DNA of 48,236 nucleotides, from contig VHCN01000021.1 of the NCBI GenBank assembly GCA_016871675.1, forward strand, positions 1 to 48,236, written 5' to 3'. The notes beneath the pieces are model-generated. The model searched no databases. It had not been told where the DNA came from and saw only the letters and a program-made list of their open reading frames with translations. Of this stretch, positions 25,880-36,100 are shown piece after piece; position 1 is the first letter of the stretch; each line of letters starts with the position of its first letter. The DNA is from Verrucomicrobiota bacterium. Its GTDB lineage: Bacteria > Verrucomicrobiota > Verrucomicrobiia > Limisphaerales > VHCN01. Both the position numbers and the translations under genes were made by a program.

Positions 25880-26641
25880 ATGAGCATCGCCATCGACCTC
25901 ACCGGCACGGTCGCGCTCGTCACCGGCGCATCCCAGGGCATCGGCGCGCAGATCGCGCGCACGCTGCACGCCGCGGGCGCGACGATTGTGCTCAATCATC
26001 CCGGCCTCGCCGCCACGGGCGCGGACGCCGGTCGCATCGCCGCTGGATTGAACGCGGCCCGGCCCGGCAGCGCGGATGTATTCGCGGCCGATGTCGCCGT
26101 GGCCGACGCGGTACGCGCCATGATGCAGTCGGTCAAGCAACGGCGCGGCGGGCTCGACTTCCTCGTCAACAACGCCGCGATCCTCCGCGACCGCACCCTT
26201 TCCAAGATGTCGCTCGACGAATGGCACGCGGTGGTGGGGGTGAACCTCACGGGCGTCTTTCATTGCTGCAAATTCGGCCTCGAAGTGATGCGCGACGGCG
26301 GCGCCATCGTGAGCCTGGGCAGCATCGCGGCGCTCCAGGGCTTCTTCGGACAGGCCAACTACGCCTCCGCGAAAGCCGGCGTGCAGGCGATGATGCGCGT
26401 GCTCAGCCGCGAGACCGCGCGCCGCGGCATCCGCGTCAACGCCATCGCGCCCGGCGTGGTGGACACCGCGATGGCCGCGACCATTCCGGAGTCCGTGCGC
26501 GCCGAGATGCTGAAAAACATCCCGCTCGGCAGGCTTGGTTCCACTTCGGAAGTCGCCAACGTCGCGCTCTTCCTCTGCTCGCCGCTGTCGAGCTACATGA
26601 CGGGGCAGACGCTCGAAGTCAACGGAGGCTGGCGCGGGTGA
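25880..26641 (+). CDS. Short-chain dehydrogenase/reductase (FabG/PhaB-like)
   Basis: A 253-residue classical SDR with all catalytic elements: TGASQGIG for NAD(P) (15-22), LVNNAAI (about 96-101), N122, S148 and the YxxxK pair Y161/K165. The C-terminal TGQTLEVNGGW is typical of FabG-like 3-oxoacyl-ACP or acetoacetyl-CoA reductases. FabG, PhaB and sugar- or alcohol-specific SDRs cannot be separated on sequence alone. The CoA-transferase gene follows after 100 bases on the same strand, which points to CoA-bound short-chain acids as substrates (inference). Confidence 0.85.
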   Translation: MSIAIDLTGTVALVTGASQGIGAQIARTLHAAGATIVLNHPGLAATGADAGRIAAGLNAARPGSADVFAADVAVADAVRAMMQSVKQRRGGLDFLVNNAAILRDRTLSKMSLDEWHAVVGVNLTGVFHCCKFGLEVMRDGGAIVSLGSIAALQGFFGQANYASAKAGVQAMMRVLSRETARRGIRVNAIAPGVVDTAMAATIPESVRAEMLKNIPLGRLGSTSEVANVALFLCSPLSSYMTGQTLEVNGGWRG

Positions 26642-26697
26642 GAGCCTTGCGGATTTCGGATGGCGGATTGCGAAGCGGGAAACCGCGCCCGCCCTTT

Positions 26698-26715
26698 CGT
26701 CCGGCCAACCGGACG
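26698..26715. repeat. CCGGAC/GTCCGG palindrome between the SDR and CoA-transferase genes
   Basis: CGTCCGG (26698-26704) and CCGGACG (26709-26715) form a perfect 7-base stem with the loop CCAA. It is the third intergenic copy of this stem in the window. Confidence 0.6.
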
Positions 26716-26741
26716 TCGGCCATTGGCAACCGCCAATTCCC

Positions 26742-28271
26742 ATGAGGGCTCCCGCGCGCATCGTCACCGCGGATGAAGCCGTGGCCGCGATTCCGTCCGG
26801 CGCGACCGTGGCCGTCGGCGGTTTCGTCGGCGCGGGACATCCGGAAGCGCTGACGGCCGCGCTCGAGGCGCACTTTCTCCGCACCGGCGCGCCGCGCGAC
26901 CTCACGCTCGTGTATTGCGCCGGCCAGGGCGACCGCGGGGAGCGCGGACTGAACCACCTCGCGCATCGCGGGTTGTTGAAGCGCGTCGTCGGCGGCCATT
27001 GGGATCTCGCGCCGAAGCTCGGCCGGATGGTTCTCGCGAACGACATCGAGGGCTACAACCTCCCGCAGGGCGTGCTCTGCGCGCTGCTTCGCGAGATCGC
27101 CGCCAGGCGCCCCGGCATCTTCACGAAGGCCGGCATGAACACGTTCATCGACCCCGCCCACGGCGGCGGCCGGTTGAATGCTCGAACCACCGAGCCCCTC
27201 GTCGAGCGCGTCCGCCTCGATGACGGCGACTGGCTCCGCTACCGGTCATTCCCGGTGCATGTCGGCCTGATTCGTGCGACGACTGCGGACGCGCGCGGCA
27301 ACCTCACGCTCGAACGCGAGGCGCTCATCGGCGAAGTCCTGCCCATCGCGCAGGCCGCGAAAAATCACGGCGGCATTGTCCTGGCCCAAGTCGAGCACCT
27401 CATCGATCGCATCGCGGACCCGAAGTCCGTGCGCGTGCCGGGCATCCTCGTGGACTTCGTCGTCGAATCCCCCGGACACGGGCACGAGCAGACATTTGGG
27501 GAGAGCTTCAACGAAAGCTATGTGACGAGCACGCCGGGCGCGGCCATGGCGGCGGCCAGACTTCCCGCCGAGCGGAGAATCATCGGCCTGCGCGCCCTCA
27601 TGGAAATCCGGCGCGGCGACATCGTAAACCTCGGCATCGGCGCGCCCGAGGCCGTCGCGGCCGTCGCGGCGCAGGCCGGCCGGCTAGGCGAATTCACGCT
27701 CACGCTCGAAAGCGGGCCCATCGGCGGCGTGCCCGCGGGCGGGCTCAGCTTCGGTTGCAGCGCGCATCCCGAGGCGGTGGTGGACCAGCCGGCGCAGTTT
27801 GATTTCTACGACGGCGGCGGACTGGACGTGGCCGTGCTCGGCGCGCTCGAGGTGGACGCGGAAGGCAGCGTGAACGTGAGCACGATGGGCGGCGGCAGGT
27901 TCGCGGGCGTCGGCGGGTTTGTGAACATCACCCACAGCGCGAAGCGCGTGGTCTTTGCGTGTCCGTTCCGCGCGGCCGGCCTCGAGGTCGAGGCGCGCGA
28001 CGGCTTGCTGCGCATCGTGCGCGAAGGCGCGAAGGCGAAGTTCGTCCGGCGCGTGGCGCAAGTGTGCTTCCACGGACCCTCCGCGCTCGCGCGCGGGCAG
28101 CGTGTGCTCTACGTCACGGAGCGCGCCGTGTTCGAATTGCGCGAAGATGGCCTGCACCTGGTCGAAGCCGCGCCCGGCATCGACCTCGCCGGGGACGTGT
28201 CGGGGCGGATGGAGTTTCCCGCCCGGATTTCGTCGCCGGGCCGGATGCCCGGGGCGTGCTTCGCGCCGTGA
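26742..28271 (+). CDS. Acetate/propionate-type CoA-transferase (fused subunits)
   Basis: A 509-residue protein in which the alpha and beta parts of a class I CoA-transferase are joined, as in YdiF and propionate CoA-transferase. The alpha part has VAVGGFVGAGHPEAL and NLPQG; the beta part has LGIGAPEAV, the catalytic glutamate E323 in TLESGPIGGVPAGG and MGGGRFAGVGGFVNITHSA. The enzyme moves CoA between short-chain acyl-CoAs and free acids through a glutamyl-CoA intermediate. It would act in the cytoplasm in acetate, propionate, acetoacetate or similar metabolism. The preceding SDR may reduce a 3-oxoacyl-CoA in the same pathway. The start ATG lies 26 bases after a strong palindrome in the gap. 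Confidence 0.9.
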   Translation: MRAPARIVTADEAVAAIPSGATVAVGGFVGAGHPEALTAALEAHFLRTGAPRDLTLVYCAGQGDRGERGLNHLAHRGLLKRVVGGHWDLAPKLGRMVLANDIEGYNLPQGVLCALLREIAARRPGIFTKAGMNTFIDPAHGGGRLNARTTEPLVERVRLDDGDWLRYRSFPVHVGLIRATTADARGNLTLEREALIGEVLPIAQAAKNHGGIVLAQVEHLIDRIADPKSVRVPGILVDFVVESPGHGHEQTFGESFNESYVTSTPGAAMAAARLPAERRIIGLRALMEIRRGDIVNLGIGAPEAVAAVAAQAGRLGEFTLTLESGPIGGVPAGGLSFGCSAHPEAVVDQPAQFDFYDGGGLDVAVLGALEVDAEGSVNVSTMGGGRFAGVGGFVNITHSAKRVVFACPFRAAGLEVEARDGLLRIVREGAKAKFVRRVAQVCFHGPSALARGQRVLYVTERAVFELREDGLHLVEAAPGIDLAGDVSGRMEFPARISSPGRMPGACFAP

Positions 28272-28324
28272 ACCGGCGGGAACGATCGGCCCGCCGCCCC
28301 TACCGTCCCCGCGTCAGCGACGGC

Positions 28325-28364
28325 GGCGCCCAGCAAGGCGGGCGGCTGCCTCAAGCTGGGCGCC
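28325..28364. repeat. Long hairpin between convergent genes
   Basis: GGCGCCCAGC (28325-28334) pairs perfectly with GCTGGGCGCC (28355-28364); the 20-base loop contains a further AGGC/GCCT pair. It lies in the 282-base gap between the CoA-transferase and DUF1501 stops and may end both transcripts. The rest of the gap shows no recognisable gene. Confidence 0.6.
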
Positions 28365-28553
28365 TACGCCGGCGTTGGCGGCAATTACACCTCGGCCCAC
28401 GTGCGCCTTGGATCGGCGTGGAAGTTCTGGCACGGCACGCCCGTCCTCGTCATTGGACGTCTGGCTCCGGCCGCGCCGCAACCGGTGTTGAGCGATAACT
28501 CCTCACGCCCGTCCCGCGGCCTGGAATCCGACCACGCGGACAAGGACGAACCG

Positions 28554-29945
28554 CTATGCGATCACGCCCTTCACCACTTCGCCCTTCACGTCTGTGAGCC
28601 GGAAGTCCCGGCCGGCGTAGCGGTAGGTGAGCTTCTCATGGTCGAGCCCGAGCAGGTGCAGCATCGTCGCGTGCCAGTCATGGATGTGCACCTTGCCCTG
28701 CACCGCCTCGGCGCCGTGGTCGTCGGTCGAGCCGTGGCTCGTGCCGCCCTTCACGCCGCCACCCGCCATCCAGAGCGTGAAGCCCTTGTTGTTGTGGTCG
28801 CGGCCGTCGCTGCCCTGCGCATACGGCGTGCGGCCAAACTCGCCTCCCCACACGATCAGCGTGTCCTTGAGCAGGCCGCGCTGCTTGAGGTCAGCGAACA
28901 GCCCGGCGATGGGTTTGTCAATCGCGGTGCAGTTGTTCTCGAGCGCGCGCGTGAGGCCGAAGTGCTGGTCCCAGTTGCCATGGCAAATCTCCACGAAGCG
29001 CACGCCCGCCTCGAGATAGCGCCGCGCGAGCAGGCACTTGCGCCCGAAGTCGTCCGTCGCGTTCGTGCCGAGGCCGTAGAGTTTCTTGGTCGCGTCGCTC
29101 TCCTTCGTCAGGTCCATCAGGCCGGGGATCTGCGTCTGCATGCGGAACGCGAGTTCGTAGCTCTCGATCACGCCCTCGATCTCCGTGTTGTTCGGATCGC
29201 GACGAAGCGCCTCGCGGTTCAGCGTCTGCACGAGGTCGAGTTCGAGCCGCTGCGCCGCGGTGGTGACGGGCGGCTTGATGTTCTTCACCTCGGCCTGCGC
29301 GATGGGCCGGTTGTCCGCGCCGATGCGCGTGCCCTGGTAGATCGCGGGCAGGAAGGAACTGCCGTAATTCTGCGCGCCGCCAAATCCCGACGGAGGCGTG
29401 ATCGTGATGAAGCCGGGCAGGTTTTCGTTCTCCGTGCCGAGCCCGTAGAGCGTCCACGCGCCAAGCGACGGCCGCACGAACTGCGAGCTGCCCGTGTGCA
29501 GCCGCAGGAACGCCTGCGGATGCGCGGGCAGATCCGTGTGCATCGAGCGCACAAGGCACATCTCGTCCGCGTGCGCGGCGAGGCTCGGAAACAGCTCGGA
29601 AATCCACAGGCCGGACTTGCCGTGCTGCGCGAACTTCCACCTCGGCGCCATCCACGTGCTGCCGGGGCGCGAGCCGGGCTTGCCGTCATCGGCGACGAGC
29701 TTGGGCTTGTAGTCGAACGTGTCCACATGCGACGGCCCGCCGCGCATGCAGAGGAAGATGACTCGCTTCGCTTTCGCGGCGAAGTGCGGCTGCTTGGGCG
29801 CGAGCGGCTTGTCGGCCGCCGCCGCGCGCGTGGCGATGCCGGCGAAGGCGAGATAGCCGAAGCCGCAGGAGACGCCCTTGAGCGCGTCGCGCCGCGTGAA
29901 CAAGGGCGCGAGGCGCTGGCAGGGGAATGCCGGATGTGTGTTCAT
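28554..29945 (-). CDS. DUF1501 family protein
   Basis: A 463-residue DUF1501 protein, an alkaline-phosphatase/sulfatase-superfamily relative of unknown activity. The N-terminus (LFTRRDALKGVSCGFGYLAFAG) is a twin-arginine signal. Conserved segments: RVIFLCMRGGPSHVDTFDYKP, SMHTDLPAHPQAFLRLHTG, RFVEICHGNWDQH, VWGGEFGRTPYAQGSDGRDHN and DHGAEAVQGKVHIHDWHATML. Histidines and aspartates in the last two segments would be the metal ligands expected for the superfamily. In PVC genomes a DUF1501 gene normally follows a DUF1549/DUF1553 gene; here the gap to that gene is 42 bases, so an operon is very likely. Confidence 0.9.
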   Translation of the reverse strand: MNTHPAFPCQRLAPLFTRRDALKGVSCGFGYLAFAGIATRAAAADKPLAPKQPHFAAKAKRVIFLCMRGGPSHVDTFDYKPKLVADDGKPGSRPGSTWMAPRWKFAQHGKSGLWISELFPSLAAHADEMCLVRSMHTDLPAHPQAFLRLHTGSSQFVRPSLGAWTLYGLGTENENLPGFITITPPSGFGGAQNYGSSFLPAIYQGTRIGADNRPIAQAEVKNIKPPVTTAAQRLELDLVQTLNREALRRDPNNTEIEGVIESYELAFRMQTQIPGLMDLTKESDATKKLYGLGTNATDDFGRKCLLARRYLEAGVRFVEICHGNWDQHFGLTRALENNCTAIDKPIAGLFADLKQRGLLKDTLIVWGGEFGRTPYAQGSDGRDHNNKGFTLWMAGGGVKGGTSHGSTDDHGAEAVQGKVHIHDWHATMLHLLGLDHEKLTYRYAGRDFRLTDVKGEVVKGVIA

Positions 29946-29987
29946 GTTGAGATAGGTCGTATCAGTCCTGCGCGTCTGTGCCGGCTG

Positions 29988-32939
29988 CTAGTTCAAGTAG
30001 CGAAACTCCGCGCTCGCCATCAGCGCGCGGCAGAACCCCGTCCACGCGGCCACCTGAAGCGCGGGGCTGTTCGCGCTGCCCCGGCCGGGGCCGCTGTTGA
30101 ACTTCGTGAAGAAATCCGCCGCGGCCTGCTGCTCGTTCGCATTCGGCGGACGCGTGAACACCAGCCAGTAGGCCACGTTCACGCGCTCGCGAAACTGCGC
30201 GGCGGCATCGGCCGGAGTTGTCGCCGACTTCCAGCCCGTCACGCGCTGCGCAAGCTGCTCGGCGCGGTGGCGCACGAAGTCGCTGTTCATCATGTAGAGC
30301 GCCTGCACGGGCACACTGGTCGTCTCGCGTGCGCCGCTCACGAGGCTCGGCTCGGGGAAGTCGAACAGCGCGAGCGTGTCCGGCACCATGTCGCGCACAA
30401 TCGGCAGATAGACCGAGCGGTGAAGATCCTCCGCGTTGATTTGCGACTCACCGAGCCCAAGCAGGCGCGGCCCGCCGATGGGCATGTCGCCGGCACGCGC
30501 CACGACCGAGCCGACCGGCGGCTTGAGATCGAGGGCGCCGCTCACCGCGAGCATCGCATCGCGGATGCACTCGGCGTCGAGCCGCCGCGTGCTCGCGCGC
30601 CAGGTCAGCGCGTTGTCGGGGTCGGCCTCATGGTTCGTTTCGTTGAACGCGCCCGAGAGCTGGTAGGCGCGGCTGAGGACAATCTCGCGGATGAGCTTCT
30701 TGGTGGACCAGCCGTTCTCGATGAAGCGCACCGCGAGCGTGTCGAGCAACGGCGGGTTCGCGGGCTTGGCCCCTGTCGTGCCGAAGTTGTCCGGTGAATC
30801 CACGAGACCGCGGCCGAAGAGCCAGCCCCACACGCGGTTCACATACACGCGGGCGGTGAGCGGGTTGTTCGAGTCCGTGAGCCACTGCGCGAGTTCCCGC
30901 CGCCCGCTCGCGCCCGCGGGGATGCGCGGCGGGGTCGAGTGCGTGAGCGCGACGGGAAAGGCGCGCGCGACCTTCTCGGCGGGCTTGTCCACATCGCCGC
31001 GCGTGTAGAGCGATGCGTCGCCGATGGCGCCGAACTCCGGGGGCCGGATGCCGCCGAAGCGTCCCTGCCCGAGGCGCTGCAATCCGCCGACCATCGCCGT
31101 GGCGCGGCTCGCGGTGAGGTCGCGCACGCCCATCGCGAGCGCCTTCTCCTGGCCGGATTCGTCATACATCTTGAGCTTCGCGTCGAGCGCGCCGGACTCG
31201 GCGATGAGGCGGAGCCGTTCGAGCTGGCGCTGCGGGTCGTTGTCCTGCTTCGTTGGCGGGCCTTTGCCTTTCTGCTTCGCCATGTCGCCCAACATGCCGC
31301 GCTGCTGCTCGCGATAGTCGGCGAGCTTCTTCTGCGACTTCTGCAATTCGTCCGCCGACATCGCCCGGCCCAGCGTCGGCGCGGCGGCGCCCTTCGGAAG
31401 CTCGACGAGCTCGGTCGCGTGGCGGTTCTGGATGCCCTGCGCCGTGCCGTAGCGTGTCTCGGTGGACGTGAAAATCCCGGCGAGCGCGTAGTAGTCCTTC
31501 TGCGCGATGGGGTCGAACTTGTGGTCGTGGCACCGCGCGCACGCGATGGTCGTGCCGAGGATCGCCTGCGACATCGTGTCAATCTGCTCGTCCGCGACGT
31601 CGAGGTAGAACTGCCGCGGGTTCTGCTCGTTCATGGACTTGGTGCCGATGGCGAGGAATCCGGTGGCCACAATCTGCTCGGCGCTCTTGCGCGGGTCCGT
31701 CGCGGGCAGCAAGTCGCCCGCGATCTGCTCCTGCACGAAGCGGTCGTAGGGCTTGTCGGCGTTGAACGCGGCGATGACGTAGTCGCGATAGCGCCACGCG
31801 TGCGGGAAGGCCACGTTCACATCCTTGCCGGAGGACTCGGCGTAGCGCGCGACGTCGAGCCAGTGGCGGCCCCAGCGCTCGCCGAATTGCGGAGACGCGA
31901 GCAGCTTGTCCACGACTTTGGCGAAAGCCTCGGGCGACTTGTCCTCCACGAACGCCGTGATCTCGGCGAACGACGGCGGCAACCCGATCAAATCGAAGTA
32001 AACCCGTCGCACGAGCGTGAGCTTGTCGGCGTCGGACACGGGGGCGAGGCCCTTTGACTCAAGCGCAGCGAGCACGAAGCGGTCAACGTCTCCCCGCGGC
32101 CATGAAGTGTTCTTCACGGCGGGCACGGGAGATTTCTTCGGCGGCTGGTAAGCCCAGTGATCTTTCGCCTTCGAGGCGTCGTAGTCCTTCTTCGCCACGA
32201 CGCCACCCGCCCGCGGATCGGGCGCGCCCATCGCGATCCACGCTTCGAAATCCTTGATGACGGTGTCCGGGAGTTTGCCGCCTTCCTTTTCGGGAGGCAT
32301 CTGGAGGTCCTTGTTCGCGTAGCGAATCGCGTCGAGCAGCAGGCTGCGGCGGGGGTTGCCGGGAACGACCGCGGGCCCGGAATCGCCGCCCTTGCGCGTG
32401 CCTTCGCGCGAGTCGAGCGCGAGGCCGCCCTTGACCTTGCTGCCCTCGGCGGCGGAGTGGCACTTGTAGCACTTGTCGGCGAGCACGGGCCGGATCTTCG
32501 ACTCGAAGAACCTCGATTCTTCCGCCGTCGGCGCGCGCTCGTTGGACGCCGTCGTCGTCGGAGCCGTGGCTGTCGAGGCCTTCTTCGTCGGGTCGTCGAG
32601 CATGCGCTTGCCGGCAAGCTGGAGCGCGGTGACGCCGCGGTATTCGTCGAGCGTGAGTTGCTTGTCGCCGTTCTTGTCGAGCGACTGGAAGATCGCATCA
32701 AGCCCGTCACGCTGGCCGCTGAAGCGCGGTGAAATCTCCGCGATGCGGCCGAACTCGGCCTTGTCCACCCGGCCGTCGCGATTTGAGTCGAGCAGGCGGA
32801 ACGCGCCGTCGGGGTCGCCGGGCGCGCCCTTCTGGATTCCCTTCGGGCCAAAGGTCGGGCCCTTCTGCTGCTGCGCGAGGACGAGGAGCGGTGCCGCCAA
32901 GCCGAGGGCGAGGCAGAGGGAGAGAGACTTCAGGTTCAT
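29988..32939 (-). CDS. DUF1549/DUF1553 protein with EF-hands and a c-type haem motif
   Basis: A 983-residue secreted protein. A signal peptide (MNLKSLSLCLALGLAAPLLVLAQ) is followed by two EF-hand-like loops (LDSNRDGRVDKAEF and LDKNGDKQLTLDEY, about residues 49-105), a PSCyt1 domain with the haem-binding CYKCH and MPPEKEGG, then DUF1549 (DRFVLAALESKGLAP, YFDLIGLPPS, CARCHDHKFDPIAQKDYY) and DUF1553 (NPLTARVYVNRVWGWLFGRGLV, IVLSRAYQLS, RRLDAECIRDAMLAVSG). The start at 32939 is the ATG preceding the signal peptide; the frame is open further upstream without homology. The protein is thought to move electrons in the periplasm with its DUF1501 partner; substrate unknown. EF-hands suggest calcium dependence. 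Confidence 0.9.
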   Translation of the reverse strand: MNLKSLSLCLALGLAAPLLVLAQQQKGPTFGPKGIQKGAPGDPDGAFRLLDSNRDGRVDKAEFGRIAEISPRFSGQRDGLDAIFQSLDKNGDKQLTLDEYRGVTALQLAGKRMLDDPTKKASTATAPTTTASNERAPTAEESRFFESKIRPVLADKCYKCHSAAEGSKVKGGLALDSREGTRKGGDSGPAVVPGNPRRSLLLDAIRYANKDLQMPPEKEGGKLPDTVIKDFEAWIAMGAPDPRAGGVVAKKDYDASKAKDHWAYQPPKKSPVPAVKNTSWPRGDVDRFVLAALESKGLAPVSDADKLTLVRRVYFDLIGLPPSFAEITAFVEDKSPEAFAKVVDKLLASPQFGERWGRHWLDVARYAESSGKDVNVAFPHAWRYRDYVIAAFNADKPYDRFVQEQIAGDLLPATDPRKSAEQIVATGFLAIGTKSMNEQNPRQFYLDVADEQIDTMSQAILGTTIACARCHDHKFDPIAQKDYYALAGIFTSTETRYGTAQGIQNRHATELVELPKGAAAPTLGRAMSADELQKSQKKLADYREQQRGMLGDMAKQKGKGPPTKQDNDPQRQLERLRLIAESGALDAKLKMYDESGQEKALAMGVRDLTASRATAMVGGLQRLGQGRFGGIRPPEFGAIGDASLYTRGDVDKPAEKVARAFPVALTHSTPPRIPAGASGRRELAQWLTDSNNPLTARVYVNRVWGWLFGRGLVDSPDNFGTTGAKPANPPLLDTLAVRFIENGWSTKKLIREIVLSRAYQLSGAFNETNHEADPDNALTWRASTRRLDAECIRDAMLAVSGALDLKPPVGSVVARAGDMPIGGPRLLGLGESQINAEDLHRSVYLPIVRDMVPDTLALFDFPEPSLVSGARETTSVPVQALYMMNSDFVRHRAEQLAQRVTGWKSATTPADAAAQFRERVNVAYWLVFTRPPNANEQQAAADFFTKFNSGPGRGSANSPALQVAAWTGFCRALMASAEFRYLN

Positions 32940-33159
32940 GTTCTGGGGATCAGGGATTGCGCAGGTGCAGTGAGCAGGCGGCCTGCCAAGGTCTTGCGCG
33001 AACTCATGTTTGCCCGAAATCGATGCAAGCAACGCTGCATATGCATGACGACGCGGTGGAACGGCTTCGGTTACGCGGATGATCCCGCGCGCAAACCTTG
33101 CGCAGGTTCCACCCGGGTGCGCAACCACCGGTTCGCCCCATTTGCGCACGGGCGCGGGT

Positions 33160-36100
33160 TCACCGACCGCCCGGAATCCCGTTTGTGCGCACGACGGTGA
33201 CTTTCAGGTCGCGCAAGGTCCGGCCCCATTGGTTGGCGCCGATGATCGTGAAGGTGTTCTCGCCCGGACTGAGCGCGACTCGAGGCAGGATCCACGCCGT
33301 GTCTCCCGGCCACTCCGCGCGCTGCGTCGGGCGCGAGGCCACAAATACGTGCACCACGCCGTAAGGCGCGACGCCGCGAAGCGTGACCGACTCCTCGTGC
33401 GTCGAGACCGGCGCGGGAGGGTTGGGAATCGGAACGCCGTTCGTCGTCGCAAGTGAGAAAGCCAGCCTGGCATTCGGCCCCAGCGCGCCGAGCGCCTTGC
33501 CTTCGCGGACGGCGGCGAAGTTCCGATACTGGTTCGCATCCACGGTGAAGGACGCGCTCGCGTCCTCCTCGGCTTGCAGCCACGCATTGAAGCGCGCGGA
33601 GTTCTTCGTGTAGTTGTCGAGCATCTCGACCATGTAGCCAGCCCAGAGGCGGCGGTTCCACGGCTTGTTGACCCACCATTCGACACGCCCGCCCCAGAAG
33701 CTGCCGTTCGCATCGAAGCCCAGGTCGCTGTCCCAGTGCAGGAACATGAAGCGCCCGTCCGTGGGCCGCCGGTAGAAGTAGCCGTTCTTGCCGCGGTGCA
33801 TGACGAACGTGTCCCAGTCGCCGATGTAGCCACGCACCGCGATGGTTTTGGCGAGCGACTCCGGGTCGAGCACGCGTTCGATCTGCTCGCGCGTGGACTT
33901 CGGGTCGCTGATCAGTTTGAAGAGCCCCACAAGCGCCGTGAAATCGTCCTCCGCCTCGTTCGTGCGCTTCATCCACTCCGTGCGATAGCGGATGGCATGG
34001 TCGGTGCCCTTGTAAACCCAGTTCGCGTCCTGCGGCGCCTGGCCCCATCCATCGGTGAACCACCACTCGTCATCGATGCGATAGAGATCCCCGTTGCGGC
34101 CGCGCGGAAAGATGCGGTCAAGAAACTCGTTGCCCACGGGCTCGGTTTCCTCGCGGAAAAGCGTGGCCCAGCCGTTGAGCACCACGCGGATGAACTCGTT
34201 CTCACTCGCCGGTTCACCGAGCAGGTAGAGCCAGTAGCGGGTGATGCGATTGTGGAAACGGTTCCCGCCGTCCGCGTCGTTGTCGTAGGTGAACTTGGTG
34301 TGGCCCCGGAACGGCCGGTCGCGCGGCAGCTTGAGTTTCCCGCGGCTCAAGTCGCCGCCCCGCGTCCACGGGCTGCCCGCCGTCCGCACTTCGCCGCCGT
34401 AAAAGATGTCGCGCTCGTCGTGGATGAACGTGCAGTTGAAGTAGTGATTCGAGAGCCGCGGGAACCTGCCCGCATACTTCGCCGACGCGCCGTTGTTGAT
34501 CGCGCCGTAGTCGTAGGCCGAAACGACGTAGCGCGCCACGCGCAGGTCGCGCGGCACCGCGCGGTCGTCCACCACGAACATCGCCGGCCACGCCGCGCCG
34601 CGCCTCGGGAGCCGCGTGCCCGCCGCGGGCTCGCCCGCCTCCACGAAGAACTGCACCACGCGCCCGTTCGCGCGATGCTCGGTCAACTCCGCGGTGAACA
34701 CGCCGTCGTCCGCGAGCTCGTCGCCGTTCGTGCCGTCATCGAACATCGGCTTTGATTCCCACGGCAGGTTGCCCGCGTCGCTGTCCGCGCGGTGGAACAA
34801 CCTGACCGCGCCGGGCGCGAGCGGCACCGCGCCCGCGACTCTCGCGGTGATCTTCACGGCGTCCCTGCTCTTCGGCACCGCGGGGCTGTGGCGAAGGTCG
34901 TCCACCTGCGGCGGCGGCGCCGCGAGCTGGCGGGAATTCGGCCGGCCCGGCGTGCCGAGCGCCATCGGCGGCGCGATGAGAAACGAATCGCCGAGGCTGT
35001 GGTCCCACGACTGCGCGATGAGCCGCGGCGTGCCCGAAACCCACCGCGCCTCGAACCGAAGTTCGTAGCGCTGGCCCCTTTCGATCGCGGGACAGTCAAG
35101 CTCCGCGCGGTTCGGCCGGTTGTCGCCGTGGCCGTCCGCGACGAGGTGCAGCTCGCCGTTCGTCGCGAAGCTCGCCCAGTGATTGCCCTGCGCGAGCCAT
35201 CCGTTCGCGCCCGTGCCATTCGTCGAGAGACGGCCCGCGTTCGCGAGCAGGTTCGTGCCCTCGCCGTTTTTCAGGAGCTGGATGTGTCGCAGCGCGATGT
35301 GAGCGTCGCCGACGAGGTGGAAGTGCAGTTCCTTGAAATCGGCCGGCGCGCCGTCCGCGCGAAGCTGCTGGTAGATTCCCGAGCACTTGAATTCTCGCCA
35401 CTCGCTCTTGGCGGATTCGTCGCTGTCGCGCCACGCCGAGGCGCGCGCGTTGTCGAGCGCGGGATGGAGCAGTTCCATGCTGCTGCCGCCGCCGCGCGTG
35501 AGTTCGGGCCAGTCGCCGCCGACGCGGAAGTCCACCTCGTCCGCGAGGTTGCCGCGGTCATCCACGAGCCGCACGAGGTCGCCGTCGTGGTCGAGCCTGC
35601 CGCTGAAGTTCCCGGTGGCCTCGATGTTCCCGTGCACGCCGCGCAGCCGCGACGCGTCCTGCGCCACCACAAGGAACGCACCGGGCGCGAGCTTCGCGCC
35701 GCGCGGGAATGTGAACGAGACGCCCTCCGTAAACGCCCAGCCGCCGAGGTTCACCGGCGCGCGGCCGCGGTTGTAGAGCTCGATGAACCCGAGTTTCTTG
35801 TGCGGATACGGCGGGTCAAAGAACAGCTCGTTGATGACGATGTCGGTCTGCCGCGAGGGATGATTCGTCGCGTCGCGCGTCGGCTTGTCGCCCGCGAACC
35901 ACTCCTTCGCGCCGTCGGGAAACGCCTGCACGTTCCGGCCCGCGCGCGGCTGCACGAAGGTCTCGGCATCGCGCACGCATCCCCCGGCGTCGACGATGAA
36001 CAGCGTGATCTCGTTGTCGCGCGTGTAAAACGGCGCGGCCCAACTCCGGCACGCCCCCGCGGCCAGCGTGCCGCCGAGCGGGACCTTGTCCGCGAAATCC

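Noticed and set aside
28272-28553. Possible small gene or gene remnant in the gap after the CoA-transferase gene
   Set aside because: A plus-strand frame reads LGAYAGVGGNYTSAHVRLG and onward but has no start signal and no family resemblance, and it runs into the antisense of the DUF1501 gene.
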